A stretch of DNA of 64,000 bases from Litoribrevibacter albus (GTDB lineage Bacteria; Pseudomonadota; Gammaproteobacteria; Pseudomonadales; Litoribrevibacteraceae), in assembly GCF_030159995.1 (NCBI RefSeq), contig NZ_BSNM01000003.1, positions 310,001 through 374,000 on the forward strand. Reading direction: 5' to 3'. This document shows, piece after piece, positions 18,306-26,090 of this stretch (positions within the stretch are counted from its first letter, which is position 1; each line of letters opens with the position of its first letter). The notes below the pieces were generated by a model. It did no database searches and was not told where the DNA came from. It saw only the letters and a list, made by a program, of their open reading frames with translations. A program made the translations under genes and the position numbers.

Positions 18306-18902
18306 GTGTTAGAGAAGTTAGTTGCTGAAGGAACCATTACTGACCCAAAAAGCCCTAAGGGCCGATTGATTCAGGCGGCTGCGCGTTTATTTCGCGATAA
18401 AGGCTATGAACGAACGACCGTTCGTGATTTAGCCGCAGAAGTGGGCATTCTCTCTGGAAGTCTGTTCCATCATTTCAAAAACAAAGAACGCATTCTTCGG
18501 GCTGTGATGGAAGAAGCGATTCTCCTTAATACCGAATCTATGAAAGCGGCGTTGGCTGAGGCAAGTTCTGCTGAAGAACGTGTGCTGGCACTGATCAAAT
18601 GCGAGCTTAAATCCATTCTTGGCGATACCGGTGCAGCGATGACGGTGCTTGTCTTTGAATGGCGCAGTCTCAATGAAGACAGCCAAAAAATTATCCTTGA
18701 ACTTCGCGATATCTATGAACAAATGTGGTTGGATGCGTTGACTGAAGCCAAGGACGAAGGCTTGGTGGTCATTGATCCGTTCATCTTACGTCGATTGTTG
18801 ACCGGTGCCTTGAGTTGGACAGTCAACTGGTATGACCAGGATGGCGATATGGATCTGGACGAGTTAGCGCGCAATGCGTTGAGTTTGGCGATTAAAAGTT
18901 AA
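18306..18902 (+). CDS. atuR: TetR family transcriptional regulator (AtuR-like)
   Basis: The TetR DNA-binding domain is clear: GRLIQAAARLFRDKGYERTT, then VRDLAAEVGILSGSLFHHF, then KNKERIL. The rest is a helical ligand domain. The frame is open from 18210, but the best ribosome site is AGGAG at 18291-18295, nine bases before a GTG at 18306. That start gives 198 residues, a normal TetR length with the helix-turn-helix near the N-terminus. It is divergent from atuA with a palindromic operator between them, the arrangement of AtuR in Pseudomonas, so repression relieved by a terpenoid acyl-CoA is the likely mode. The exact start is uncertain. Confidence 0.78.
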   Translation: MLEKLVAEGTITDPKSPKGRLIQAAARLFRDKGYERTTVRDLAAEVGILSGSLFHHFKNKERILRAVMEEAILLNTESMKAALAEASSAEERVLALIKCELKSILGDTGAAMTVLVFEWRSLNEDSQKIILELRDIYEQMWLDALTEAKDEGLVVIDPFILRRLLTGALSWTVNWYDQDGDMDLDELARNALSLAIKS

Positions 18903-18949
18903 GTCCCCCTAGAATTATCCAATTATCTGTTTTCAACAAGGAAGTCGTT

Positions 18950-19603
18950 GTGAAGTTGGTTTTAAAGGCTCTGATGGTCGGAGCCCTCGGTTTAATGTTA
19001 ACTGCTTGTATTAAGTCAAATATTGCGCCTGATACTCACCTTAACAGTGTCTCTAAAAAGGGTATCGTAGTTTTATCGATGGATTTTCCACGAGGCCAAA
19101 CCGGGCCATTCATTTTGAGATTCAAGAACGAAGAAAGTGGTGCGTTTGGAGGCTTAGAAGTCTTAAAAGCTGGGGCTTCTTCCACATGGGAACTTGCGTT
19201 CAAGAAATATGACTTCAAAGAAAATGATTTGTACGGTGAGTTAAAAGTCGTTGAATTTGAGCCGGGTGTGTATCGTTTGTCTTCTTGGTCGGTAGGAAAG
19301 GTAGAGCCTAATGCTGTAAAAGAATACCGTTTCCATGTGGAAGCAGGGAAAATTACTTATCTAGGGAATGCCTTCTTCAAGCAAAATAACCCGTTTTCGA
19401 GATCGGAAGCTAACGCTCCTCTGGCGATCACTATTCACACCGATAAATCCGAGCGTGATATCAAAGCGCTTTCTGGTTTGTATCCCAATCTGGATCTTAA
19501 TCATCTAATTAATCTGGCTCCTAAGAATGCTGAAACTGGCTTTTTCAAACCAGAACAAGATATAGAAATAACCATCCCTGTGATTAATGCTATCGTCAAT
19601 TAA
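18950..19603 (+). CDS. Predicted lipoprotein of unknown function
   Basis: 217 residues starting at GTG 18950 behind an AAGGAAG site. A lipoprotein signal peptide ends in the lipobox LTAC with Cys at about 20; the next residue Ile does not suggest inner-membrane retention. The mature part looks beta-rich (GIVVLSMDFPRGQTG, VEFEPGVYRLSSWSVGK, GKITYLGNAFFK), a pattern seen in carboxypeptidase-regulatory/DUF2846-like periplasmic domains, but I do not recognise the family with confidence. It follows the regulator gene by 47 bases on the same strand, so it may share its transcript. Confidence 0.7.
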   Translation: MKLVLKALMVGALGLMLTACIKSNIAPDTHLNSVSKKGIVVLSMDFPRGQTGPFILRFKNEESGAFGGLEVLKAGASSTWELAFKKYDFKENDLYGELKVVEFEPGVYRLSSWSVGKVEPNAVKEYRFHVEAGKITYLGNAFFKQNNPFSRSEANAPLAITIHTDKSERDIKALSGLYPNLDLNHLINLAPKNAETGFFKPEQDIEITIPVINAIVN

Positions 19604-19723
19604 TCAGGTTTACTTTGAGCGCTTAAATCCCATCTTTTAAGCGCGTTCCTGCCATTATCTGGCGCAGAGCACTTTGTTAGGTTATTAGTTAAATAATAAG
19701 ACCTTATAGAGCGTTCTCATTTC

Positions 19724-20887
19724 ATGAATTTTGATCTCTCCGATACGCAATTGATGATTCAGCAAACGGCCAAGAAATTTGCTGAATCTGAACTCTTTCC
19801 TGTGGCTTCTGAAATTGAAGATAAAGCCCAACGCCCCTTGTTTCTGGCGAACCTGAAAAAGTTGGCTGAACTGGGCTTTATGGGCTTAAACATTGAAAGC
19901 CAATACGGTGGTACAGAAGCAGGCACGATCGCCTTTAGCCTAGCCATGACCGAGATCGCAAAGGGCTGTGCTTCAACGGCTGTGACCATGTCGGTGAACA
20001 ATATGGTGGCGGAGGTGATTCAGTCCATTGGGTTGGAAGCGCAAAAGCAGCGTTATCTTCCCAAGATCTGCAGTGGGGAGTTTTCTGCTGGTGCGTTTTG
20101 TTTAACCGAAGCGGGGGCAGGCTCTGATCCTGCTGGTATGGCCACCAAAGCTGTTTTCATCAAGAAGGAGGGTGGAAGCGGTAAATGGTTGATTAATGGC
20201 ACCAAACTCTACATAACCAGCGCGGCCTATGCTGGTGTGTTTGTGGTGTGGGCTGTGACGGACTCTCAAGCACCGAAAGGAAAGGGGATCACCTGTTTTC
20301 TCGTGGATGCAGATAACTCGGGTGTCAGCATCAGTAAAGAAGAACAAAAAATGGGGCAATTAGCCTCTGCTACCAATGAAGTGGTGTTTACCGATTGCGA
20401 AGTGGATGAATCCGCTATTTTGGGTGAGATTAATCAAGGCTTCAAAATCGCCGTGTCTGAATTGGCGGGTGGTCGGATTGGCATCGGTTCGTTAGCGCTT
20501 GGTTTAGGTGAGAAAGCGATTGAACTGGCAGTGGAGCATGTCAAAGAACGACAACAGTTTGGTCAGAGCATTGCCGATTTCCAAGGCGTCCAGTGGATGT
20601 TGGCGGAAGCCAAAACCGATATGGAAGCCGCTCGATTGCTGCTCTTGAAGGCAGCGTTTGAGAAGGAACAAGGTCGTCCGTTTGGGCCGCAAGCGTCGAT
20701 GGCGAAATGGTTTGCTACCGAAAAAGCCAATAAAGCGTGTTACACCTCCCAGCAACTGTTCGGTGGGCAAGGGTATTTGAAAGACTCACCAATTGAACGT
20801 TTGGTACGAGATGTCCGGGTTACCAGTATTTATGAAGGCACCAGTGAGATCCAAAAAGTCATTATCAGTCGTGATTTGTTGAGTTAA
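19724..20887 (+). CDS. Acyl-CoA dehydrogenase
   Basis: A 387-residue acyl-CoA dehydrogenase. FCLTEAGAGSDPAGM and LYITSAAYAGVFVVW are the FAD/substrate-binding segments; the C-terminal RVTSIYEGTSEIQK holds the catalytic Glu at the position used by short/medium-chain enzymes. It therefore differs from the AtuD-like protein at 13357-14514, which has the Glu in GGADEIM context. It lies downstream of the atu regulator but on the other strand from the cluster. A further oxidation step on shortened chains is plausible, but substrate chain length cannot be read from sequence. Confidence 0.88.
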   Translation: MNFDLSDTQLMIQQTAKKFAESELFPVASEIEDKAQRPLFLANLKKLAELGFMGLNIESQYGGTEAGTIAFSLAMTEIAKGCASTAVTMSVNNMVAEVIQSIGLEAQKQRYLPKICSGEFSAGAFCLTEAGAGSDPAGMATKAVFIKKEGGSGKWLINGTKLYITSAAYAGVFVVWAVTDSQAPKGKGITCFLVDADNSGVSISKEEQKMGQLASATNEVVFTDCEVDESAILGEINQGFKIAVSELAGGRIGIGSLALGLGEKAIELAVEHVKERQQFGQSIADFQGVQWMLAEAKTDMEAARLLLLKAAFEKEQGRPFGPQASMAKWFATEKANKACYTSQQLFGGQGYLKDSPIERLVRDVRVTSIYEGTSEIQKVIISRDLLS

Positions 20888-20985
20888 TGGATTAAGAACT
20901 CGGATTGTTTTTAAAGAAGAATCCTTCGTCTTGAGCTTTACTTTGAATATCACTGTTTGATTATTGAAAAGTATCCAAGGTGCTT

Positions 20986-22167
20986 ATGAAGGATTCTGCT
21001 TTCCATCAATGGCTGTATCAATACGATCCCTCGGATAAGGCACCGGATGCCTTGCTGGAACGTTTCATGTCGGGCGTTAACGAGTTGGGGATTGATGTCT
21101 ATCGTGCCAGTATGTGGCTCCCAACCTCTCACCCTGAACTCTGGGGAACTCAACTCGTGTGGTGTCGTGGGCAGCCGGTTCAGGAATTTCGTCGCGGTCA
21201 TGATATTACTGATACTCCTATCTATCTGAACACGCCGGGCGAAGCCGTTCACAAAGAGCGCCAGCCATTACGCTGGCAATTAACAGGTGAAGATCCTCTG
21301 CCTTATCCTTTACTGGACGACGTTAAACAAGAAGGGGGAACGGACTATCTGATTGTGCCGTTTCACACCGATCATGAAAAAGAGCAACCCTGGATTACCT
21401 TTGCGACGAAAAGAGAAAGCGGCTTTTCTCGATTAGAACTCAGCACACTGAAAGAGCTGTGCGAACCGCTCAGCTGGAAAGCTCGTGTCACTATGGCTGA
21501 AATGGCCACTAAGTCATTACTCAGTGTCTATTTGGGGGAAAACGCATCGAACCGAGTCATGAATGGGCAGTTTAAGCGGGGAACTGGAGAAGCGATTGAT
21601 GCGGTGATTTGGTTTTGCGATCTCAGGGGCTTTACCTCACTCGGGGATACTTTACCTTGTACAGAATTGGTGGCGTTGCTAGATCATTACTTCGAATGTG
21701 TGTCTGAGCCGATTGAAGCTGCCGGTGGAGAAATTCTTAAATTCATTGGTGATGCCATCCTGGCGATTTTTCCTTTGTCATCAGGTGCAAGCGAAGCACA
21801 TAAACAGACGGTTTGCCTGAATGCGTTGGCTGCTGCTGAAGAGGCTTTGGCGAATGTGGCCTCTAAATCATGGTGTGGTCATACGAAGGAAGCGCTGACC
21901 TTAAGTGCCGGTATTGCGTTGCATATTGGAACCGTCACCTATGGCAACATCGGAGGCAGTTCGCGTCTGGACTTTACCGTAATTGGCGCAGCGGTGAATG
22001 AAGCCGCAAGGGTAGAGGCGTTGTGTAAGGATTATGCCCCACTTTTGGCAACGGAAGCCTTCCAATCCCATTTACCCAAAGACCGAATGTCGCTTGTTGG
22101 CGATGTTTCCCTAAGAGGCGTCAGTAAGTCACTTCGTCTTTATACTTTGCCCAGTTGTGCTGATTGA
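20986..22167 (+). CDS. Class III adenylate/guanylate cyclase domain protein
   Basis: About 393 residues from ATG 20986 (AAGG five bases upstream; the GTG at 20980 overlaps that site). The N-terminal 190 residues are an unassigned sensor region with no membrane segment. The C-terminal half is a class III cyclase: VIWFCDLRGFTSLGD holds the first metal-binding Asp, EILKFIGDAILAIFP the second, and HIGTVTYGNIGGSSRLDFTV the later catalytic segment. It probably makes cAMP, the usual product of bacterial members. It stands alone between the dehydrogenase and MarR genes. What it senses is unknown. Confidence 0.85.
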   Translation: MKDSAFHQWLYQYDPSDKAPDALLERFMSGVNELGIDVYRASMWLPTSHPELWGTQLVWCRGQPVQEFRRGHDITDTPIYLNTPGEAVHKERQPLRWQLTGEDPLPYPLLDDVKQEGGTDYLIVPFHTDHEKEQPWITFATKRESGFSRLELSTLKELCEPLSWKARVTMAEMATKSLLSVYLGENASNRVMNGQFKRGTGEAIDAVIWFCDLRGFTSLGDTLPCTELVALLDHYFECVSEPIEAAGGEILKFIGDAILAIFPLSSGASEAHKQTVCLNALAAAEEALANVASKSWCGHTKEALTLSAGIALHIGTVTYGNIGGSSRLDFTVIGAAVNEAARVEALCKDYAPLLATEAFQSHLPKDRMSLVGDVSLRGVSKSLRLYTLPSCAD

Positions 22168-22190
22168 TTTGTCGTAGGTTTGATTACTAT

Positions 22191-22220
22191 TTGACAAAAC
22201 AATGCATATGCATGTTTAAT
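22191..22220 (+). promoter_or_regulatory. Promoter with operator palindrome upstream of the MarR gene
   Basis: TTGACA (22191-22196) and TTTAAT (22215-22220) are spaced by 18 bases. The spacer holds a perfect 12-bp palindrome ATGCATATGCAT at 22202-22213. A regulator bound there would block RNA polymerase. The MarR protein encoded 30 bases downstream is the obvious candidate, giving autorepression. Confidence 0.65.
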
Positions 22221-22250
22221 GAATAAAGAAACTAACTTTGAGGTGTCGGC

Positions 22251-22661
22251 ATGGACGAATGTTTAAATTTATCGCTTAGAAAAGCCAGTCGTGTCATGAC
22301 TCAGATTTACGATGACTATCTATCATCGGTGGGGCTAAGGGTAGGGCAGTTTTCAATCTTGAGGGCGACTCATTTTACTCAGCCGACCACTAACAGCGCT
22401 TTACAGGAGGTGCTCGTACTTGATCAAACAACGTTAACCCGAAACTTAAAACCCTTGATCAGAGACGGTTACATTACCGTTCGACCCAGCGATGAAGATA
22501 AACGCCTAAAAGAGTTGTCCCTTTCAAATGAAGGCGAGACTCTATATCAACAGGCGTTACCTGTCTGGCAAGAAGCTCAGGATAAAATCACATTGGAACT
22601 GGGCGATTCCTGCGTAGCAAGTTTGCTGGCAGTCAGTGATGCGGTTGTCGGCATCAAATAA
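22251..22661 (+). CDS. MarR family transcriptional regulator
   Basis: A 136-residue protein of usual MarR size. It has the N-terminal dimer helix (ASRVMTQIYDDYLSSVGLRVG), a winged helix (LQEVLVLDQTTLTRNLKPLI) with recognition helix, and the wing YITVRPSDEDKRLKEL with the conserved DxRxxx-like DEDKR. Such proteins usually repress efflux or catabolic genes and are released by small hydrophobic ligands. The flanking palindromes at 22202, 22683 and 22761 suggest it controls itself and the downstream RND-type fusion gene. Confidence 0.85.
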   Translation: MDECLNLSLRKASRVMTQIYDDYLSSVGLRVGQFSILRATHFTQPTTNSALQEVLVLDQTTLTRNLKPLIRDGYITVRPSDEDKRLKELSLSNEGETLYQQALPVWQEAQDKITLELGDSCVASLLAVSDAVVGIK

Positions 22662-22670
22662 ATCAAAATT

Positions 22671-22699
22671 TTGAGTATAAGTATGTATATGCATTTATT
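22671..22699 (+). promoter_or_regulatory. Second palindrome in a promoter-like spacer
   Basis: TTGAGT (22671-22676) and TTTATT (22694-22699) are 17 bases apart. The spacer holds ATGTATATGCAT (22683-22694), one base different from the perfect palindrome upstream of the MarR gene. This looks like an operator-controlled promoter for the downstream RND gene. Confidence 0.5.
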
Positions 22700-22749
22700 T
22701 TGTATGGTTCCTTAATCTAGAGGGTTCCTTAATTTAGGTGGTTGTGACC

Positions 22750-22777
22750 TTGTTAAATACATGTATATGCATTAAAT
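22750..22777 (+). promoter_or_regulatory. Third palindrome in a promoter-like spacer, next to the RND gene
   Basis: TTGTTA (22750-22755) and TTAAAT (22772-22777) flank ATGTATATGCAT (22761-22772), an exact copy of the second site. It ends about 19 bases before the RND-fusion start codon, so binding could also hinder translation-initiation-region transcription. Promoter elements here are weaker than at 22191. Confidence 0.45.
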
Positions 22778-22795
22778 AATAAAGAGGTGAATCTC

Positions 22796-25700
22796 ATGAA
22801 AACCACAAGCTCGAAGGGGATAGAAACGTTGTTTAGCGTTCTTGTCCGCTACCCAAAAACCGCTGTTTTGCTCAGTTTGATGCTAATGGTGGCAACGTTA
22901 AGTCAAATTCCCAAACTCTATAAAGACACAAGGTCGGATGCTTTTCTGGCCGATGATAATCCTGCGTTGTTGTATCGCAATAAAGTAAAAGAGCAGTTTG
23001 GCTTGGCGGACCCGATTGTAATAGCGGTTGTGAATGAAGGGCGACAAGGGATATTTGAGCCTGCGACGCTCAAGGCGATCGAGCAAATGACCGATGCCAT
23101 TATTGAACTGGAAAACATTGATTCGGATCGGGTGGTGAGTCTATCCACCGAAAACAACATCACCGGGACAGAGGATGGCATGGATGTCACGCCGTTCTTT
23201 GATCCGTACCCAGCGACACAGATTGATGCTGATCGTATGCGATCGGCGGTGAACGACTTCCCATTGTATCTCGGTACGTTAGTGTCTGAATCCGGCAAAG
23301 CGACCATGATAGTGGCCGAAGTGCTGGATGAAACCCAGGTGGAAGCGACTTATCAGCAGGTATTGGAGGTGGCGACCAATGCGGCTGAGAGTGATGCGCT
23401 GCCTGATGGGGTAACCGTCTATGTTGCGGGGGAAGGGGCCATTGCCGGGTTCATGGGCAGTTACATTGATGCCGATGCATCTCGTTTGAATCCTTTGGCC
23501 GGACTGGTGATTACTATCATGATTGGTCTGGCATTTCGACGCGTCAGCCCTGCGATTTTGGGTAATGTAATCATTGCGGCCTCGGTGTTGATGACCCTAT
23601 CGATCATGGCCGCCAGCGATGTTGCCTTCTTTGTGATCACTAATGCCTTACCGGTGATCTTGATTGGTATCTCAGTGGCTGATGCTATTCATATTTACAG
23701 TCATTATTTTGAATTACAGGCTGCGAATCCTGAAGAAGATCGACGAGCCTTGGTGGTGAAAACCATGATGGAGATCTGGCGTCCGATCACCTTAACCTCA
23801 CTGACCACGATTGCTGGTTTCTTAGGCTTATACTTCGCGGCCTATATGCCACCGTTCAAATACTTCGGTCTGTTTACGGCGGTCGGTGTCGGTGTCGCAT
23901 GGATTTACTCGTTGATCTTCCTTCCGGCTGCGATTGCCATTGTCAAACCTTCGGCCAGTGCCCAGTTTGTTGCGTTACATAAATCAGGCAAGCACGATTT
24001 GTTTTCTCGTGTGATGGTCGTCGTTGGCCGTATCAGTCTGGCAAAACCTGCAATTACCGTTGCCCTGGGGGCTGTGATTGTGTTGGCCGGTGTAAAGGCT
24101 GCAACAGAATTGACGGTCGATGAAAACCGCATTGACGCCTTTAATCATTCAGAACCCATTTATCAGGCAGATCAGGTAATTAATCGTTTCTTTGATGGCA
24201 CCAACAACATTGATGTTGTGTTTGAAACGAATGAGAACGAGGGATTGTTCAAGCCTGAAAGCTTAAAGGCGATGGACGCCTTCCAGCAATATGCATTGTC
24301 GTTACCCAACGTTGAGGGGGCAACGTCGATTGTTGATTACCTGAAGCAAATGAACCGTTCTTTGAACGAAGGTCGGGCGAGTGAATATCGCTTACCAGAC
24401 ACCAAGGAACTTGCTGCTCAGTATTTCCTGATTTATTCCGCGTCGGCAGAGCCCACCGACTTTGAGGAAGAAGTTGATTACGATTACCGCTTGGCAAACG
24501 TCAGACTGACAGTGAATCACGGTGCCTTTACCACCACCAAACCTGTGGTGGAAGCTCTTCAACAGTACATTGATCAACACCTGGCGTCCGATGAGTTGAA
24601 AGCAACGCTCAGTGGGCGAGTGTCTCTCAATTACCACTGGATTAAAGATCTGGGCCAAAGCCACTTTACCGGACTGTTTATTTCTTTGTTGCTGGTGTGG
24701 TTGGTGTCGTCTCTGTTGTTTAGATCCGTCTTGGCTGGCTTCTATACCTTGATACCCGTGGGTGGTTCGATTCTGCTGGTGTATTCAACCATGGTGTTGA
24801 TGGACATAAATCTTGGCATCGGTACGTCGATGTTTGCGTCGGTGGCGATTGGTTTGGGCGTGGACTTTGCCATTCACACTATCGATCGTCTACGGAGTCT
24901 CTATCAACTTCATCATCAGGATTTGGATAAAGCTTTAATCGCCTTGTATCCATCCACGGGCCGAGCGTTGTTCTTTAACTTCCTGGCCATTGCCTGCGGC
25001 TTTGGCGTGCTGATTTCCAGCAAAGTGGTGCCATTGAATAACTTCGGAACCATTGTAGTGATTGCCGTGACCACTAGCTTTATTGCCAGCATGACCTTCC
25101 TACCTGCGTTAATTAAATTGGTTCGTCCGAGCTTTATCACAGGTAAAGAGAGCACCGGTAAAGAGAGCACCGGTAAAGAACATACAGGTAAAGAGAACGC
25201 AGGTGAAAAACATTCAGATAATGAACAAGCCGCTGACACCGGATTGGCGACAGGCGTGGTCAGGAGTTTAGGTTTTGCCGTGTTGACGGCGGGCGCGTTG
25301 AGTCTGTTCAGCGTCGAGAAAACTTGGGCACAGGATGAGAACGCGATAGACACTCAGACCATTGTCGATCGAGTGAACGCCGTTGATGAGGGTGAGCATC
25401 AAATCCGCAATATGGATATGAAGTTGATTGATCGCAAAGGAAAAGTGCGGGAGCGCAATACTCAATCTTTCCGCAAATATTTTGGTGACGAAAAGAAAAC
25501 GGTGCTGTTTTATCGCTCGCCAACGAACGTGAAAGGCACTTCGTTCTTAACCTTTGACTACCCAAACCCGGATGTGGACGACGATCAGTGGTTGTATCTT
25601 CCTGCCTTGAGAAAAGTCCGTCGTATTTCAGCGTCTGATCGTGGGGATTATTTCCTCGGGACGGATTTCACTTACGAAGACATCAAACAGGAAGGCAAGC

Positions 25701-26089
25701 TTGAGGAAACGGATTACAACTACACCTTGTTGGGCGAAGCCGTTATCAAGGACAAATACCTCGGAGATCGAGCCGCTTACCACATGGAAGGAACCCCCAA
25801 AACTACAGACATTGCCCGAGAACTGGGTTATGGCAGAACGGAATTTTGGGTGGATGCTGAGTTCTGGGTGGTCCTCAAGGCGGAGTATTGGGGCATTAAA
25901 GGTAAGCCTTTGAAAAGCCTTGAAGTTACCGACATTCGCTTGGTGGATGGTTACGTAACCCGCCATGAGATGAACGTCGACAATCATAAAACAGGACACC
26001 GAACCGAATTCACCTTCAGTCAGGTGGACTACCAAACACAAGTGAAAGACAACCTTTTCACCAAGCGATCCATGATACGAGGTAAGTAA
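22796..26089 (+). CDS. RND/MMPL-family permease fused to a LolA-like periplasmic domain
   Basis: About 1097 residues from ATG 22796 (AGAGG eight bases upstream). Residues 1-780 are an RND/MMPL permease with two halves, each with a large periplasmic loop and transmembrane bundle; GISVADAIHIYSHY and GLGVDFAIHTIDRL are the paired proton-relay motifs. Then comes a hydrophilic linker of five-residue repeats (GKEST/GKEHT/GKENA), a hydrophobic segment with a signal-peptide look ending KTWAQDE (about 818-845), and a 250-residue LolA-like 'outer membrane lipoprotein-sorting' domain (KYFGDEKKTVLFYRSP, DYFLGTDFTYEDI). These two parts are usually separate genes. An outer-membrane barrel gene follows after one base. 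Cargo is unknown; a lipid or hydrophobic substrate is likely. Confidence 0.85.
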   Translation: MKTTSSKGIETLFSVLVRYPKTAVLLSLMLMVATLSQIPKLYKDTRSDAFLADDNPALLYRNKVKEQFGLADPIVIAVVNEGRQGIFEPATLKAIEQMTDAIIELENIDSDRVVSLSTENNITGTEDGMDVTPFFDPYPATQIDADRMRSAVNDFPLYLGTLVSESGKATMIVAEVLDETQVEATYQQVLEVATNAAESDALPDGVTVYVAGEGAIAGFMGSYIDADASRLNPLAGLVITIMIGLAFRRVSPAILGNVIIAASVLMTLSIMAASDVAFFVITNALPVILIGISVADAIHIYSHYFELQAANPEEDRRALVVKTMMEIWRPITLTSLTTIAGFLGLYFAAYMPPFKYFGLFTAVGVGVAWIYSLIFLPAAIAIVKPSASAQFVALHKSGKHDLFSRVMVVVGRISLAKPAITVALGAVIVLAGVKAATELTVDENRIDAFNHSEPIYQADQVINRFFDGTNNIDVVFETNENEGLFKPESLKAMDAFQQYALSLPNVEGATSIVDYLKQMNRSLNEGRASEYRLPDTKELAAQYFLIYSASAEPTDFEEEVDYDYRLANVRLTVNHGAFTTTKPVVEALQQYIDQHLASDELKATLSGRVSLNYHWIKDLGQSHFTGLFISLLLVWLVSSLLFRSVLAGFYTLIPVGGSILLVYSTMVLMDINLGIGTSMFASVAIGLGVDFAIHTIDRLRSLYQLHHQDLDKALIALYPSTGRALFFNFLAIACGFGVLISSKVVPLNNFGTIVVIAVTTSFIASMTFLPALIKLVRPSFITGKESTGKESTGKEHTGKENAGEKHSDNEQAADTGLATGVVRSLGFAVLTAGALSLFSVEKTWAQDENAIDTQTIVDRVNAVDEGEHQIRNMDMKLIDRKGKVRERNTQSFRKYFGDEKKTVLFYRSPTNVKGTSFLTFDYPNPDVDDDQWLYLPALRKVRRISASDRGDYFLGTDFTYEDIKQEGKLEETDYNYTLLGEAVIKDKYLGDRAAYHMEGTPKTTDIARELGYGRTEFWVDAEFWVVLKAEYWGIKGKPLKSLEVTDIRLVDGYVTRHEMNVDNHKTGHRTEFTFSQVDYQTQVKDNLFTKRSMIRGK
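25139..25210 (+). repeat. Imperfect 15-bp tandem repeat coding the RND-LolA linker
   Basis: Four to five in-frame copies of a 15-bp unit (core ACCGGTAAAGAGAGC) encode GKEST, GKEST, GKEHT, GKENA and a decayed GEKHS. Being a multiple of three, copy number can change linker length without breaking the frame. Confidence 0.75.
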
Positions 26090-26090
26090 G

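Noticed and set aside
8562-18902. Leucine/isovalerate (liu) cluster instead of atu
   Set aside because: No HMG-CoA lyase gene is present and a full-length AtuA homologue heads the operon; kept only as an alternative for individual enzymes.
24916-25353. Minus-strand frame with repeated SLPVLSLPV residues
   Set aside because: It is the antisense of the RND-LolA linker repeat; the repeat explains it.
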